DNA of 64,000 nt from CAVUWL01 sp963787415 (GCA_963787415.1 CAWBCO010000001.1:248001-312000); one strand, 5' to 3'. Positions 32,771 to 41,940 are shown, numbered from the stretch's first letter. The notes: a model not told the origin generated them from the letters alone. Translations and numbers: made by a program.

Positions 32771-33217
32771 GTGGCCGATCTTCGGCGGATCCACTCCAGC
32801 GCTGAGGTGATGCGCTGGTGGGGACCCCCTGAGGAGGGGTTTCCAATGTCTGATGAGCCCGAGTCGACCCGTCTGACGATCGAAGTTGAGGGCGCGGTCG
32901 CCGGGATGGTGCAATTCCACGAGCAACTTGAGCCAAAATACCGCCATGCGAGAATCGATCTGTTTCTCGACTCGGCCTTTCAGGGACGCGGTCTCGGCAC
33001 GGAGGTAGTGAGGCGCGTCATAGACCGGTTGGTCGCAGACCGGGGGCATCACCGGATCACGATCGATCCGGCTGCGGCCAACGCCGCAGCGATCCGCGCA
33101 TATGAGAAGGCTGGGTTCAAACGGGTGGGCATCATGCACCGCTATGAGCGAGACGTCGATGGAGAGGGTTGGCACGACGGCCTGCTGATGGAGTTTGTCG
33201 CCGAGCAGGGGCGGTGA
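32771..33217 (+). CDS. GNAT family acetyltransferase (AAC(6')/RimJ-like)
   Basis: A 148-residue acetyltransferase with the acetyl-CoA loop LDSAFQGRGLGTEVV and the C-terminal NAAAIRAYEKAGFKRVGIM, both standard GNAT motifs, plus an AAC(6')-like middle (VAGMVQFHEQLEPKYRHARIDLFL). The substrate is unknown. GTG 32771 is the first usual start, but homologous-looking sequence (IPVLRSVDEAD) continues upstream to just after the previous stop, with no ATG, GTG or TTG in frame. The true start may be a rare codon (ATA 32735 or ATC 32738). Confidence 0.78.
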   Translation: MADLRRIHSSAEVMRWWGPPEEGFPMSDEPESTRLTIEVEGAVAGMVQFHEQLEPKYRHARIDLFLDSAFQGRGLGTEVVRRVIDRLVADRGHHRITIDPAAANAAAIRAYEKAGFKRVGIMHRYERDVDGEGWHDGLLMEFVAEQGR

Positions 33218-33223
33218 TCGCGC

Positions 33224-33844
33224 TCAGCAAGGATGGCGCGGGCTCCGATTGGCGGTTAGATCTGCGTGCAGGTGCTGGAGTGAGCCGGTTACGACCACCT
33301 CGTCCTGCAACACCACACTCGTCAGCTGGGTGCGCCGCTGGTGCCGCAGTAATGGAATCGCCCGCACAAACATGCGCCGACTCTCCAGCTCGGTTTGAAT
33401 CAGCGTGCTGCGCAGCGCTCGGCACCTTGACGGTGCACCGATCCGCTCGCTCTGCTTGATCTCGGCATCGACCCTCGGAACGTAGCTGGTGAGGGTGTGC
33501 GCCGTTGCCTGATAGGCGCTCACTCCAGGCGTTTTGATCGCGGCGAGAACCTCGGCATTCGCATGACTCTGCTGCAATTGGTTTGTGATCAGAGCCAACC
33601 TGTTGACGTAGCGATCTTCGGGCGATACGGCAGCGGAGGCAGGGCGCCTTGAGGATGCGCGAGGAGCCAGGTCGGGCGCGACGGGCTGTCTTTGTGTCGC
33701 TCGAGGAGCCTCTCTGTGGCGTTGGAGCTGGGCCTTTGGCGAGCGGGGCTTATCGCCTGCGCCACTTGTTCCGCAACCGAGGAGGGCGAGGGCAGAAGTG
33801 GGGAGGAGCATTGCGACCAAACCGAAGCGTGTAGTCGCCTTCAT
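33224..33844 (-). CDS. Lipoprotein, function unknown
   Basis: A 206-residue exported protein. The signal peptide ends in LALLGC at about residue 24. A low-complexity basic region (residues 30-70) precedes a largely helical domain with EDRYVNRLALITNQLQQSHANAEVLAAI. I recognise no family. It converges on the GNAT gene with six bases between stops and is probably co-oriented with the L,D-transpeptidase gene. Confidence 0.55.
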   Translation of the reverse strand: MKATTRFGLVAMLLPTSALALLGCGTSGAGDKPRSPKAQLQRHREAPRATQRQPVAPDLAPRASSRRPASAAVSPEDRYVNRLALITNQLQQSHANAEVLAAIKTPGVSAYQATAHTLTSYVPRVDAEIKQSERIGAPSRCRALRSTLIQTELESRRMFVRAIPLLRHQRRTQLTSVVLQDEVVVTGSLQHLHADLTANRSPRHPC

Positions 33845-33874
33845 TGTCAGAGCATCGAAGCAGATCGAGGCCGA

Positions 33875-34609
33875 TTAAGCCATCCCTAAGACCTCCTGGC
33901 GGCCCCCCTTCAAAGAGCGCAGCCAGCTGCTCGGGCCGATCAGAATTCGAGTTCGAGGTCGCATCCAGCGCAGCACAGAAAGCAGGTTGGCTTGCCCCAG
34001 TGAAACGCAGCCTGCCGTCGGGCCGCCGGTCTGCTCGTGCAGGAAGATTCCCGACCCTCGCCCATAGATCGGATGGCGATAGTTGAAGTCGATCACGGCC
34101 GCGTAGCGGTAGGCAAGAGCATGACTTGACCAGAGGTCCTCATCGGCTGGGGCACAGGGTGTGCGAGTGACCCAGCGGTTGTAGTCGGCGCGCGTTCCCG
34201 CCCAGCAGGAACCCGGCACCAGGCGTCGCCAGCGAAAGCCAGTGACGCCGGGATTTGGGCGCGAACCGAAGTCATAGACGAAGCCATAGTCCCCAATCGG
34301 AGTTGTGCCATCTCCCTCATGTCGGCGTGCGGGACGTGAGAGGCCGTTGTAACCAATTCGTGCCCCCATCGCTTCGCGCACGATTCGCCAGCGCCGAGCA
34401 GCGCTGCGCTCATATGTTCTGGCTGTCGCGATTGTGGTGCGCATCCTCGTGGTCGCGATCTCAATCACCCGATCGACCGACTCCAACCCCCTCATCCCAT
34501 TGGGATTGATCCCCGGGGCAATACTTGCCGAGGCGGCAGAAGCAGCGAGCAGCCCCAGCGCTGCGACGAGTAGCAGCGCTGCCATCGAGCCCTGACCTAC
34601 GCTGCTCAT
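33875..34609 (-). CDS. Secreted L,D-transpeptidase-like (YkuD fold) protein
   Basis: A 244-residue exported protein with a signal peptide (about residues 1-35). The catalytic part has HEGDGTTPIGDYGF, the usual entrance of the YkuD fold, and GSGIFLHEQTGGPTAGCVSLG, where the His and the Cys of the SxGC-like motif form the catalytic pair. Such enzymes form 3-3 peptidoglycan cross-links or attach proteins to the wall. The active-site sequence is TAGC instead of SHGC, as in a secreted actinobacterial subgroup. ATG 34609 has AAGGAAG upstream. Confidence 0.82.
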   Translation of the reverse strand: MSSVGQGSMAALLLVAALGLLAASAASASIAPGINPNGMRGLESVDRVIEIATTRMRTTIATARTYERSAARRWRIVREAMGARIGYNGLSRPARRHEGDGTTPIGDYGFVYDFGSRPNPGVTGFRWRRLVPGSCWAGTRADYNRWVTRTPCAPADEDLWSSHALAYRYAAVIDFNYRHPIYGRGSGIFLHEQTGGPTAGCVSLGQANLLSVLRWMRPRTRILIGPSSWLRSLKGGRQEVLGMA

Positions 34610-34689
34610 ATCTGGCTTCCTTGCCTGCCGGATTGATCTTCCGTTGATGCGTCCTCTCGCCCGGTGGGGCCAACCAGTGGGGGCCGAGT

Positions 34690-35820
34690 TCATCGCCCAG
34701 GCTCAATTTCGGTGGAGACTCCAACCCGCCCGAGGGCGGCAAGGAAGGAGGCCGGATCAAAGGCCTGCGCCGGTGCGAGCGCCCCGCGGCGATCAAAGCC
34801 GGGATCCGCGCAGAGGAGGGCGGCGTGTGCGAGAGCTGAAGCTGTGAGGCCGTAGACGTCTGAACCGCTCACCGTACCGCGGCGGGTACTCGCCGCGGTC
34901 CTCGCCTCACAGCTGATCACAAAGCGCGACGCTTTGCGACGTCGCTCGCTGGGCTCCGCCGGCAATCTGCGGATCAACGCCCCCGCCGCGCTTCGCAGTG
35001 GAGTGCGCATCGCCAGGTTAAGAGCTGGAGTGCTGGCGAGGGCCAGCGGCATCAGTGGGGGTGGGATGACCATGCCGCTGAGCAGCGTGCGGACGCTTTC
35101 GGTCTGCACGTGGCGGGGAACCGTGACCTGCTCTCCGGCGGGATAGCGGAGCATCTGCTGCTCGCCGATTGGCTCAGAAAAGTGCCATCGTCCTCCGCTT
35201 GCGCTGCGGGGCGCTGGCCGCAGCGCTCCGCCCTGCCAAACAAAGTCAGCACCGCGCATGATCTCAAGCGCCGAGAGGGCGGTCCCCTGGGTCGGTGTGA
35301 ACCCGCTCACCCAGTAGGCGATGACGATCTCCTCCAAGGGCCCCATCTGCTCCGCCGTTAGCGCCGCGAGCAAATCGCCTGGAGCGAAATCAAACCCCAT
35401 CCCCGAAACCAGCGCGGAGTTGTTTTGCGCCGCGCTATTGCCGTAGCGCTCAAAGGCCATCTTGATGAATGGCTGCTCACCGGTCGTATCGAGGTAGTGA
35501 GTGCCCGCCTCCACCGCGGCAGAGAGGACCGCCTCACCGTGGAGGCCGAAGGGACCGGCGCATGCCACGACAACCGCGCACGGTTTGAGCAGCGAGCGCA
35601 GCGCCCCGGGATCGCTGAGCGAAGCGGTCATACTCGGGACCCCGCCCAACTCTCTTGAGAGATCGGCAAGCTTGGCCTGGTTGCGCCCAGCGATGATGAA
35701 TTCGGCCCCGCGCCGATGCAGCTCCCGACAGATCAGCTTTCCGGTGAAACCGGTCGCACCATAGACCGCGATCGGACCCCTTTGAGACCTCCCAGCGGAC
35801 CCGTCGATGTCCTTTGCCAT
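34690..35820 (-). CDS. Saccharopine dehydrogenase-like / trans-acting enoyl reductase family protein
   Basis: A 376-residue NAD(P)-binding protein. The Rossmann motif is VYGATGFTGKLICRELHRRG at about residues 17-36. VACAGPFGLHGEAVLSAAVEAGTHYLDTTGE follows and is the signature of the mycobacterial trans-acting enoyl reductase group. Those act on polyketide lipids; no polyketide synthase is nearby, so the substrate is unknown. ATG 35820 is preferred to 35829 because TACGGT lies seven bases before it (leaderless pattern). It is divergent from the MFS gene at 36020. Confidence 0.82.
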   Translation of the reverse strand: MAKDIDGSAGRSQRGPIAVYGATGFTGKLICRELHRRGAEFIIAGRNQAKLADLSRELGGVPSMTASLSDPGALRSLLKPCAVVVACAGPFGLHGEAVLSAAVEAGTHYLDTTGEQPFIKMAFERYGNSAAQNNSALVSGMGFDFAPGDLLAALTAEQMGPLEEIVIAYWVSGFTPTQGTALSALEIMRGADFVWQGGALRPAPRSASGGRWHFSEPIGEQQMLRYPAGEQVTVPRHVQTESVRTLLSGMVIPPPLMPLALASTPALNLAMRTPLRSAAGALIRRLPAEPSERRRKASRFVISCEARTAASTRRGTVSGSDVYGLTASALAHAALLCADPGFDRRGALAPAQAFDPASFLAALGRVGVSTEIEPGR

Positions 35821-35827
35821 GGTTTGC

Positions 35828-35833
35828 ACCGTA
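35828..35833 (-). promoter_or_regulatory. -10 box of leaderless promoter (enoyl-reductase-like gene)
   Basis: TACGGT on the minus strand, then seven bases (GCAAACC), then ATG 35820. Confidence 0.45.
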
Positions 35834-36019
35834 GCCGACCGCGATCTCCTTCCGGTCCGGTGCAGATCTCTGCAGAGTCTGATCGGGTCCCCTAATTCGG
35901 TCGCTTTGGAGGGGGCGATCGATCCTCACAAATTGGATAACCTGGCGCCCGCAAGAGAGGCTTCCGCCGCAGGTATCCCGAGTGAATTCGTTTCGAGGCG
36001 AGAGGAGGAAGACGGCATT

Positions 36020-37252
36020 ATGGGCAGCGAAGGAGCGCGCCGCGGAGGCTGGTCCGTGATCGTTGCCTACGCACTGGTTTGCGCGGGGACGCAGGTGCTC
36101 TGGCTCACCTACGCCGCGATCGACACCGAGACGGCGAGTCACTATGGAGTCTCGGTGTCGGCAGTCGGTTGGCTCTCGGAGATCTTTCCACTCCTTTACG
36201 TTGTCCTTGCGATCCCGGCTGGGCGAATGCTCGATCGCTGGTTTCGCCCGGCCCTGGCAGGCGGCGGGGTACTGATGGCTGGCGGGGGATTGCTGCGCCT
36301 GGGTGGTGACACCTTCGCCTGGGCGATGGCCGGCCAGGTGATCGTGGCCGTCGCTCAACCGGTGATCCTCAGTGCCGTCAGCAAGCTCGCCGGGGACTAC
36401 CTGCCCGTTGCCGAGCGCCCCGCGGGAATCGCGGTTGGTTCAGCCGGCAGCTTTGTCGGCATGCTCCTCGCCTTGATCCTGGGCCCGACTCTAGGCGGCC
36501 ATGGACACATCGAGCGGTTGCTTGTCGTCGAGGCGGTGCTCGGCGTCGGCGCTGCCATCGGTCTGGGTGTGGCGCTGCGTCGACCGGGCGTTGAAACTGA
36601 AGAGAGCGCCGCGATCCAAGGCAGTGCCGCGCGGGCACTGTGGGCGCTGCCGGCGATGCGCACCCTCTGCGGGCTCGTCTTTGTCGGCTTTGGCATTTTC
36701 GTCGCTCTCGCCACCTGGCTGCAGACGCTTCTGCACCCATCTGGCGTTTCTGAACAGACCGCCGGAGCGCTCCTTGTCGGGATGATCGTCGCCGGAATCA
36801 TCGGCTGCGCCCTGTTGCCTCCGATCGTCGCCAGCCGTGGTGCTGAGCGAGCCTTCATGCGCAGCGCCGTGCTGGTCGGCTGCTTTGGTTGCATCGCACT
36901 TGGGTCGATGCCCTGGCTTGGGGTGCGGGCTATCGCGATCGTCGCAATGGGCTTCGTCCTTTTGCCGGCCCTGCCGATCATCCTCACCGTGGCCGAGCAG
37001 CTGGCCGGCTTTGCCGCCGGGACCGCCGGAGCGATCGTGTGGATGGCCGGCAACCTGGGCGGGTTGATCGTTGCGCTAATCGTCCAGGGACTGGTGCACG
37101 ACCCGCTGCCAGCGTTCCTCGCGATGGCCGCCATCTCACTTCTGGGGCTGTCGCTTGTCGCGAGGTTCCCTTCCCCAGAGGGAATCCTCGCTCAAAGACT
37201 AAGACCCTCCGGTTCAACCGAGGCCCCCGTGGAGGAGTTGGCGGCGTTCTGA
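36020..37252 (+). CDS. MFS transporter (DIRC2/FLVCR-like or CynX-like)
   Basis: A 410-residue transporter with about 12 helices. Helix 1 reads WSVIVAYALVCAGTQVLWLTYAAI, the loop 2-3 motif is IPAGRMLDRWFRPAL, and helix 5 has GSAGSFVGMLLALILGPTLG. No substrate can be inferred. The frame is open to 35807, but ATG 36020 has AGGAGGAA at 36003-36010, the clearest Shine-Dalgarno sequence in this part of the window. Confidence 0.82.
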   Translation: MGSEGARRGGWSVIVAYALVCAGTQVLWLTYAAIDTETASHYGVSVSAVGWLSEIFPLLYVVLAIPAGRMLDRWFRPALAGGGVLMAGGGLLRLGGDTFAWAMAGQVIVAVAQPVILSAVSKLAGDYLPVAERPAGIAVGSAGSFVGMLLALILGPTLGGHGHIERLLVVEAVLGVGAAIGLGVALRRPGVETEESAAIQGSAARALWALPAMRTLCGLVFVGFGIFVALATWLQTLLHPSGVSEQTAGALLVGMIVAGIIGCALLPPIVASRGAERAFMRSAVLVGCFGCIALGSMPWLGVRAIAIVAMGFVLLPALPIILTVAEQLAGFAAGTAGAIVWMAGNLGGLIVALIVQGLVHDPLPAFLAMAAISLLGLSLVARFPSPEGILAQRLRPSGSTEAPVEELAAF

Positions 37253-37463
37253 GATGGACACCCGTGTCAGGGGGCAGTTGATTACTTCGATAAAGAGTGG
37301 GTGTTCAGGCTGATGGTCCTTGAACTGCGGTCGGGCGGCTGGCGCGTTTGGCAACAACAATTGGTCGCTCTGAGATTCGCGGGTCCAAACCGCAGGAAGT
37401 GTCCGGCCGTTGGCTGCCTCACCTGGCGTCGCGAGTCGGAGGTCGATCCTACGCCGGAGAGGG

Positions 37464-37469
37464 TATGAT
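37464..37469 (+). promoter_or_regulatory. -10 box of SRP RNA promoter
   Basis: TATGAT lies seven bases before the first base of the closing stem of the SRP RNA. The -35 region is not well conserved. Confidence 0.6.
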
Positions 37470-37475
37470 CAAAGC

Positions 37476-37748
37476 TGGACCGTGCTAGGTGGGGAATTAG
37501 CGGTGCCCTGTAATCCGCAATCCGCTCTAGCGGGGCCGAATCCCGTTCTGAGGGGCCGGCCTTCGGGGTCAGTACGCCGCGAGCGGTGCTGACGGCCGGG
37601 TCCTGCGCGACGTGGGCACGCGAACCAGGTCAGGTCCGGAAGGAAGCAGCCTTAAGCGGATGCCGCGGGTGCCGCAGGTGAGCCCGGCCCGAGCCAAACG
37701 CGGCGGGCACGCCCGGGGACCCTGTTTCGAAGTCGGGTGCACGGTCCA
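37476..37748 (+). ncRNA. ffs: Signal recognition particle RNA, large (Alu-containing) bacterial type
   Basis: It is the RNA scaffold of the particle that takes nascent membrane proteins to the translocon. The ends pair as TGGACCGTGC (37476-37485) with GCACGGTCCA (37739-37748). The Alu domain begins GTGCTAGGTGGGGAATTAGCGG, as in Bacillus scRNA. The S domain has the Ffh-binding helix CAGGTCCGGAAGGAAGCAGC near 37631, with the GGAA tetraloop. The inner stem GGCCGGG (37594-37600) pairs with CCCGGCC (37683-37689). The length of 273 bases is that of the Firmicute form, much longer than the roughly 100-base 4.5S RNA of many bacteria. Confidence 0.95.
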
Positions 37749-37893
37749 CTTTCATCTCTCGATCAGTTCCAGATATGCGCCGCCGCCGGGTCACCGCGTG
37801 CTCGCAGAGACCGGTCGCGGCTCAGGTCCCAGTGGCCCCGCCCTTTCTTGATCGCGGCGCCCACCGCCAGCCCGCGGCTGGGAGACTCTCCCG

Positions 37894-38676
37894 GTGCTCG
37901 ATGAGCGTTGGATCAGATCACTTCACGTCGAGGCGATGCGGCGGACTGATCTGCACGCAGAGAGAGAGCCCCACGTCCTCTTTCAGGCCTCCACCATCGG
38001 CGCGCTGCTGCAGGGCTCCTACGATGGTGACCTGAGCTGCGCCGAGCTGCGCCGTCACGGCAACCTCGGCCTTGGCACCCTGAACGGCCTCGACGGCGAG
38101 ATGATCTGCATCGACGGGTGCTTCTTTCGCGCCGACGCTGCAGGAGTAATCGATCCGGTCAAAGACGAGGCCAAGACTCCCTTTGCGGTCCTCACTCGCT
38201 TTGTCCCCGAGGTCGATGAGACAATCGAGGGGCCGCTCACAAACGCTGATCTGCTGACGGCGCTCGACGCCCTCGCCCCGCCTGGGGCAACGTCCTTTGC
38301 GGTGCGGATCGACGGGGACTTCGACTTGGTCCACGCTCGTTCGGTGCCGCGCCAATCACCGCCCTATCGGCCGCTGGTGGAGGTGATCGCCGATCAGCAT
38401 GTCTTTGACCTGAGCGCGGTTGAGGGCACGATGATCGGATTCCGGTTCCCCAGCTACGCCGAGGGGATCCAGGTGGGCGGCTATCACCTGCACTTCATCA
38501 GCGCCGACCAAAAGCGTGGCGGTCACGTGCTTGACTTGCAAGCTGGCTCGCTGCGAGCTCGCATCGATCCGTCCAGTGAGCTTCATATCGAGCTGCCACC
38601 CGGTGTCGAGCTCGACAACCCCGCGCTCGCCCTGCAAACCCATCGCGCCTTGGAGCGGGTCGAGCACCGGGGCTAA
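37894..38676 (+). CDS. budA: Alpha-acetolactate decarboxylase
   Basis: The enzyme turns 2-acetolactate into acetoin and CO2. The 260-residue product has the N-terminal family motifs LFQASTIGALLQGSYDGD and HGNLGLGTLNGLDGEMI. The zinc site GGYHLHFISADQKRGGHVLD, with histidines, lies near residue 197. The length is normal and no signal peptide is present. It may start at GTG 37894. No acetolactate synthase or acetoin reductase gene is within the window. It lies about 145 bases after the SRP RNA gene. Confidence 0.9.
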   Translation: MLDERWIRSLHVEAMRRTDLHAEREPHVLFQASTIGALLQGSYDGDLSCAELRRHGNLGLGTLNGLDGEMICIDGCFFRADAAGVIDPVKDEAKTPFAVLTRFVPEVDETIEGPLTNADLLTALDALAPPGATSFAVRIDGDFDLVHARSVPRQSPPYRPLVEVIADQHVFDLSAVEGTMIGFRFPSYAEGIQVGGYHLHFISADQKRGGHVLDLQAGSLRARIDPSSELHIELPPGVELDNPALALQTHRALERVEHRG

Positions 38677-38721
38677 CCGAGGCTTGAGCGCCTAGCCAAC
38701 CCGAACGGAAGTCGCGGTCGC

Positions 38722-40230
38722 TCACGGGCAGCGGCGATAGACCTTCCAGGACTGGTTGCCGGTGACGAAATGAAAACCATGAGGGACGCTCAGCTTGAAT
38801 CGGGTCGGGTCGTTGGGGTCGAGGATGTAGTTGTGGATCACGAAGGGGCTGGCCGGGTCGACGAAGTAGCCAGCTTCCGCCAGCTTTTTCTTTTCCTCCG
38901 GCGAGACCGCCTCGCTGGCGCTGACGATGTCGGTCGGCTTCACATTGAGGCCGAAGGCCAGCCGCGGCACGGCGCGGTGGTTGGGTACCGCGATCGGCCC
39001 GCAGAGCGGCTTGAAGGCGCCCGCTTCGACCAGATGGGTGAGGTCGCGCTCGATGTTGCCCTGGTTGGTCACGTCGGTGTTGACCGTCGAGTCGAGGCTC
39101 CACTGATTGGGAAGCCAGATCACGAACATCGCGACGACGATCGCGGCGAAGAGCTGCCAGCGACGACGCCAGGGGTGGCCGGGCTCCAACAGGCGCCAGC
39201 CGAGCAGAGCCAGCGCGACGAAGACAGAGAGCACCGCGGCCGCCAGCATCGTGTAGCGGGCGATGATCGCCAGGCCGGCGCAGGCGAGGATGGCGAAGGC
39301 CGCCCCGGCGAGGAACGCGGCGGCGATGCCAAGCGCCGAGCGGCGGCGCAGGAAGGCGAAGCCGAGCACGAGGCCCCCGGCCGCACCGATCATCCCCGGC
39401 CACTGGAGAACTTCGCCGAGGCGGCGCGGTCCGTAGAGGAGGAGATCGACCGGGCCGGTCTGGCGCCGCAGGGTTTCCACCGTCTTCTGGGTGCCGGTCA
39501 GGGAGTAGAGCGGGTTGCCTGTGGTGGCCGAGTCAAACAGCACCCAGGCGAGCGGCGCGAGGAGGGCCAGCATCGCCAGGGCGGCCAGCTCCCGCCGGCT
39601 GCGCTCCTGGCGCCAGCGCAGCCGGCGGGAGCGCAGCCCCCTCGACCGCGCTTCCGGCCTTTGCTCGATGTCTAGCGCCAGGTAGGCGAGGTAGGCAAAG
39701 GAGAAGAGCCAGGCCTCCGGTCGCAGCAGCCCCGCCGGTAGGAGCAGTGCCAACACGGGCCATCCACACCGTGGTCGTTTCGTCTCGATCACGAGCGCGC
39801 CGAGGCAGAGCGCGATGTAGGGGAGGTCGATGTAGGCGACCAGGCCATTGGAGAGGTACGGCGCCCTCGTGATCACGATCGCGGCCGCGACGACGCCGAT
39901 CCAGCGGTCAAACCAAAGCGTCCCAAGTCGGTAGACCAGATAGGTGACCAACCCCACCGAGGCGTAGGCGATCGCCATCGTCACCACGATCGTTCCCGCG
40001 TTGCCGATCGGCGTGCTCACCACGCCAAGTAGATCGGCGAGCGGATGGGGAGTGGGGGGCAGCGCCGCTCCGTAATCGGGATGCATCCCGTGGGCAAGTT
40101 CCCTACCCCAAAGCAGCGCATAGATCGTGTCGTAGTTGGGGAAGCCGACCGGGAAAACCGCCAACAGGATCGCCGTCACGGCAGCGACCCAGGCGGCCGG
40201 CGTCAGCCAGCTGGAGACCCTCGATGGCAC
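38722..40230 (-). CDS. Membrane glycosyltransferase-like protein (GT-C/GT39 type)
   Basis: A 502-residue protein with about ten or more membrane helices and a soluble C-terminal domain. The first extracytoplasmic loop has FPNYDTIYALLWGRELAHGMHPDY, where the Asp and the RG-like pattern match GT-C enzymes that use polyprenyl-phosphate sugars. Donor and acceptor are unknown. The start is GTG 40230, with TACCTT six bases before it (leaderless pattern). It is divergent from dnaX. Confidence 0.72.
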   Translation of the reverse strand: MPSRVSSWLTPAAWVAAVTAILLAVFPVGFPNYDTIYALLWGRELAHGMHPDYGAALPPTPHPLADLLGVVSTPIGNAGTIVVTMAIAYASVGLVTYLVYRLGTLWFDRWIGVVAAAIVITRAPYLSNGLVAYIDLPYIALCLGALVIETKRPRCGWPVLALLLPAGLLRPEAWLFSFAYLAYLALDIEQRPEARSRGLRSRRLRWRQERSRRELAALAMLALLAPLAWVLFDSATTGNPLYSLTGTQKTVETLRRQTGPVDLLLYGPRRLGEVLQWPGMIGAAGGLVLGFAFLRRRSALGIAAAFLAGAAFAILACAGLAIIARYTMLAAAVLSVFVALALLGWRLLEPGHPWRRRWQLFAAIVVAMFVIWLPNQWSLDSTVNTDVTNQGNIERDLTHLVEAGAFKPLCGPIAVPNHRAVPRLAFGLNVKPTDIVSASEAVSPEEKKKLAEAGYFVDPASPFVIHNYILDPNDPTRFKLSVPHGFHFVTGNQSWKVYRRCP

Positions 40231-40236
40231 CGGCGC

Positions 40237-40242
40237 AAGGTA
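40237..40242 (-). promoter_or_regulatory. -10 box of leaderless promoter (glycosyltransferase-like gene)
   Basis: TACCTT on the minus strand, then six bases (GCGCCG), then GTG 40230. Confidence 0.45.
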
Positions 40243-40311
40243 CAGGTGACAGTCCTCCCACGATGCCTTCGGGGCTCAGTTCAGCCGCAGATAGACTGGC
40301 CGTGTCCCCCG

Positions 40312-41940
40312 ATGACCGAGTCACGCTCCCTCTACCGCCGCCACCGCCCGGGCTCCTTCGATGAAGTGGTGGGCCAGCAGCACGTGGTCCGCACCCTGCG
40401 AAACGCGGTCGAGCGCGACAAGGTCCACCATGCCTATCTGTTCGTTGGTTCGCGCGGCACCGGCAAGACCTCGATGGCGAAGATCCTCGCGCGCTCGCTC
40501 AACTGCGAGCGCGGCGGTCCCACCGTCACCCCCTGCGGAGAATGCAATTCCTGCCTGACGATCGCCGCCGGCACCTCAATCGATGTGATCGAGATGGACG
40601 CCGCCTCCAACCGCTCAGTCGATGATGTCCGTGACCTGCGTGAGCGCGTCGCCTATGCCCCCGCCGCCGGGCGCTGGAAGGTCTACATACTCGATGAGGC
40701 CCACATGCTCACCAAGGAGGCCTGGAACGCCTTCCTGAAGACGTTGGAGGAGCCTCCGCCGCAGACCGTCTTCATCCTGGCAACCACAGAGGCCCACAAA
40801 GTGATGGCTACGATCGCCGATCGCTGCCAGCGCTTTGACTTCCAACGCCCCTCCTTGGAGCAGATCTCTGAGGTGCTGCGGCGAGTCGCGAGAGCCGAGG
40901 GAATCGATGCGGAGGAGGGTGCGGTGGCGCTGATCGCCCGCTCGGCCTCGGGAAGCTTTCGCGACGCGCTGGGAACGCTTGACCAGATGGTCGCCTTTGG
41001 CGGTGAGAAGGTAAGCCTCGCCGAGGTGATCGAGCTGCTCGGCGCCGCCGACGCGGAGCTTTTGTTTGAGGCGGTCGACGCGGTGGCGGCCGAGGACCCA
41101 AAGGGAGTGCTGGTAAGCATTGAGCGGATGTCGAGCTCCGGTCGCGATCCATCCCAGTTCGCCCGCGATTTGCTTGACCACCTTCGCCACCTGCTGATCA
41201 CCCAGACAATCGGCAAAATTCCCAGCACCTTCGTTGTAACGGCCTCTGACCCCGACCGCCTCGCCGCCCAGGCGGCGGCGATCGGGCCGGCGATGCTGAT
41301 TCGGACGATCGATGAGCTGGCGGAGGCTCTGAGCGCCGTCCGCGAGGGCGACGATGCCCGCCTTGCTGTTGAGATCGCCCTGCTCAAAGCCTCCCGCCCC
41401 GACCTCGATCCCTCCAGCGAGGGTCTGCTGCGCCGAATTGAGCGCCTCGAGCAAAGACTCGGCGCGACAACCCCCGCCGCGCCGACACCGCCGCAGCAAC
41501 CAGAGGAACCCCGCGGCGAGGAACCAGATCTCCCTGAGGCCGGAGGCGAGGGGCCGATTGAGGCCGAGTTAAAGCCAGTCGACTTGGAGCGGATCGCTCG
41601 CCTCTGGCCGGCGGTTCTTGATCAGCTGCGCCAGGCTGGGGCGCCTGCGCTGGCAGCGCTTTTTGAGGGAGCGAGCCCGGTGGAGGTGGACCGCGAGGGC
41701 GCGACCCTAACCGTCGGCTTTCCGACAAGCGCCACTTTCAATAAACGAAAGGCGGAGGCACCCGAGAAGCGCCAGCAGGTCGCCGAAGCGCTGATGGCCG
41801 TCACCGCGGAGCGATTGCGGCCACTGTATGTGGTCCTAAACGCGGAGGCCGAGCAGGCCGCTGGCGTTGAAGAGCAGATCGATGAGGCCGAACTGTTGGA
41901 GCGGTTAAAGAGCGAGTTCGATGCGGAGGAGGTCGGTTAG
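40312..41940 (+). CDS. dnaX: DNA polymerase III subunit gamma/tau
   Basis: The clamp-loader ATPase. The 542-residue product has MTESRSLYRRHRPGSFDEVVGQ, Walker A GSRGTGKTSMAKI (about residues 44-56), the zinc cysteines CGECNSC, Walker B VYILDEAHML and the sensor motif FILATTEAHKV. After residue 390 comes a Pro/Glu-rich linker and a tau-like C-terminal domain. The frame is open to 40045, but ATG 40312 fits the family. TAGACT at 40292-40297 could be its -10 box, giving a leader of about eight bases. I see no obvious slippery run for a frameshifted gamma form. Confidence 0.94.
   Translation: MTESRSLYRRHRPGSFDEVVGQQHVVRTLRNAVERDKVHHAYLFVGSRGTGKTSMAKILARSLNCERGGPTVTPCGECNSCLTIAAGTSIDVIEMDAASNRSVDDVRDLRERVAYAPAAGRWKVYILDEAHMLTKEAWNAFLKTLEEPPPQTVFILATTEAHKVMATIADRCQRFDFQRPSLEQISEVLRRVARAEGIDAEEGAVALIARSASGSFRDALGTLDQMVAFGGEKVSLAEVIELLGAADAELLFEAVDAVAAEDPKGVLVSIERMSSSGRDPSQFARDLLDHLRHLLITQTIGKIPSTFVVTASDPDRLAAQAAAIGPAMLIRTIDELAEALSAVREGDDARLAVEIALLKASRPDLDPSSEGLLRRIERLEQRLGATTPAAPTPPQQPEEPRGEEPDLPEAGGEGPIEAELKPVDLERIARLWPAVLDQLRQAGAPALAALFEGASPVEVDREGATLTVGFPTSATFNKRKAEAPEKRQQVAEALMAVTAERLRPLYVVLNAEAEQAAGVEEQIDEAELLERLKSEFDAEEVG

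Noticed and set aside
38498..39675. Two 300-codon frames on both strands within the glycosyltransferase-like gene
   Set aside because: Low-complexity Arg/Gly/Ala translation; the 502-residue membrane protein explains the region better.
40615..41499. 294-codon frame antisense to dnaX
   Set aside because: Shadow of a certain housekeeping gene with no domain of its own.
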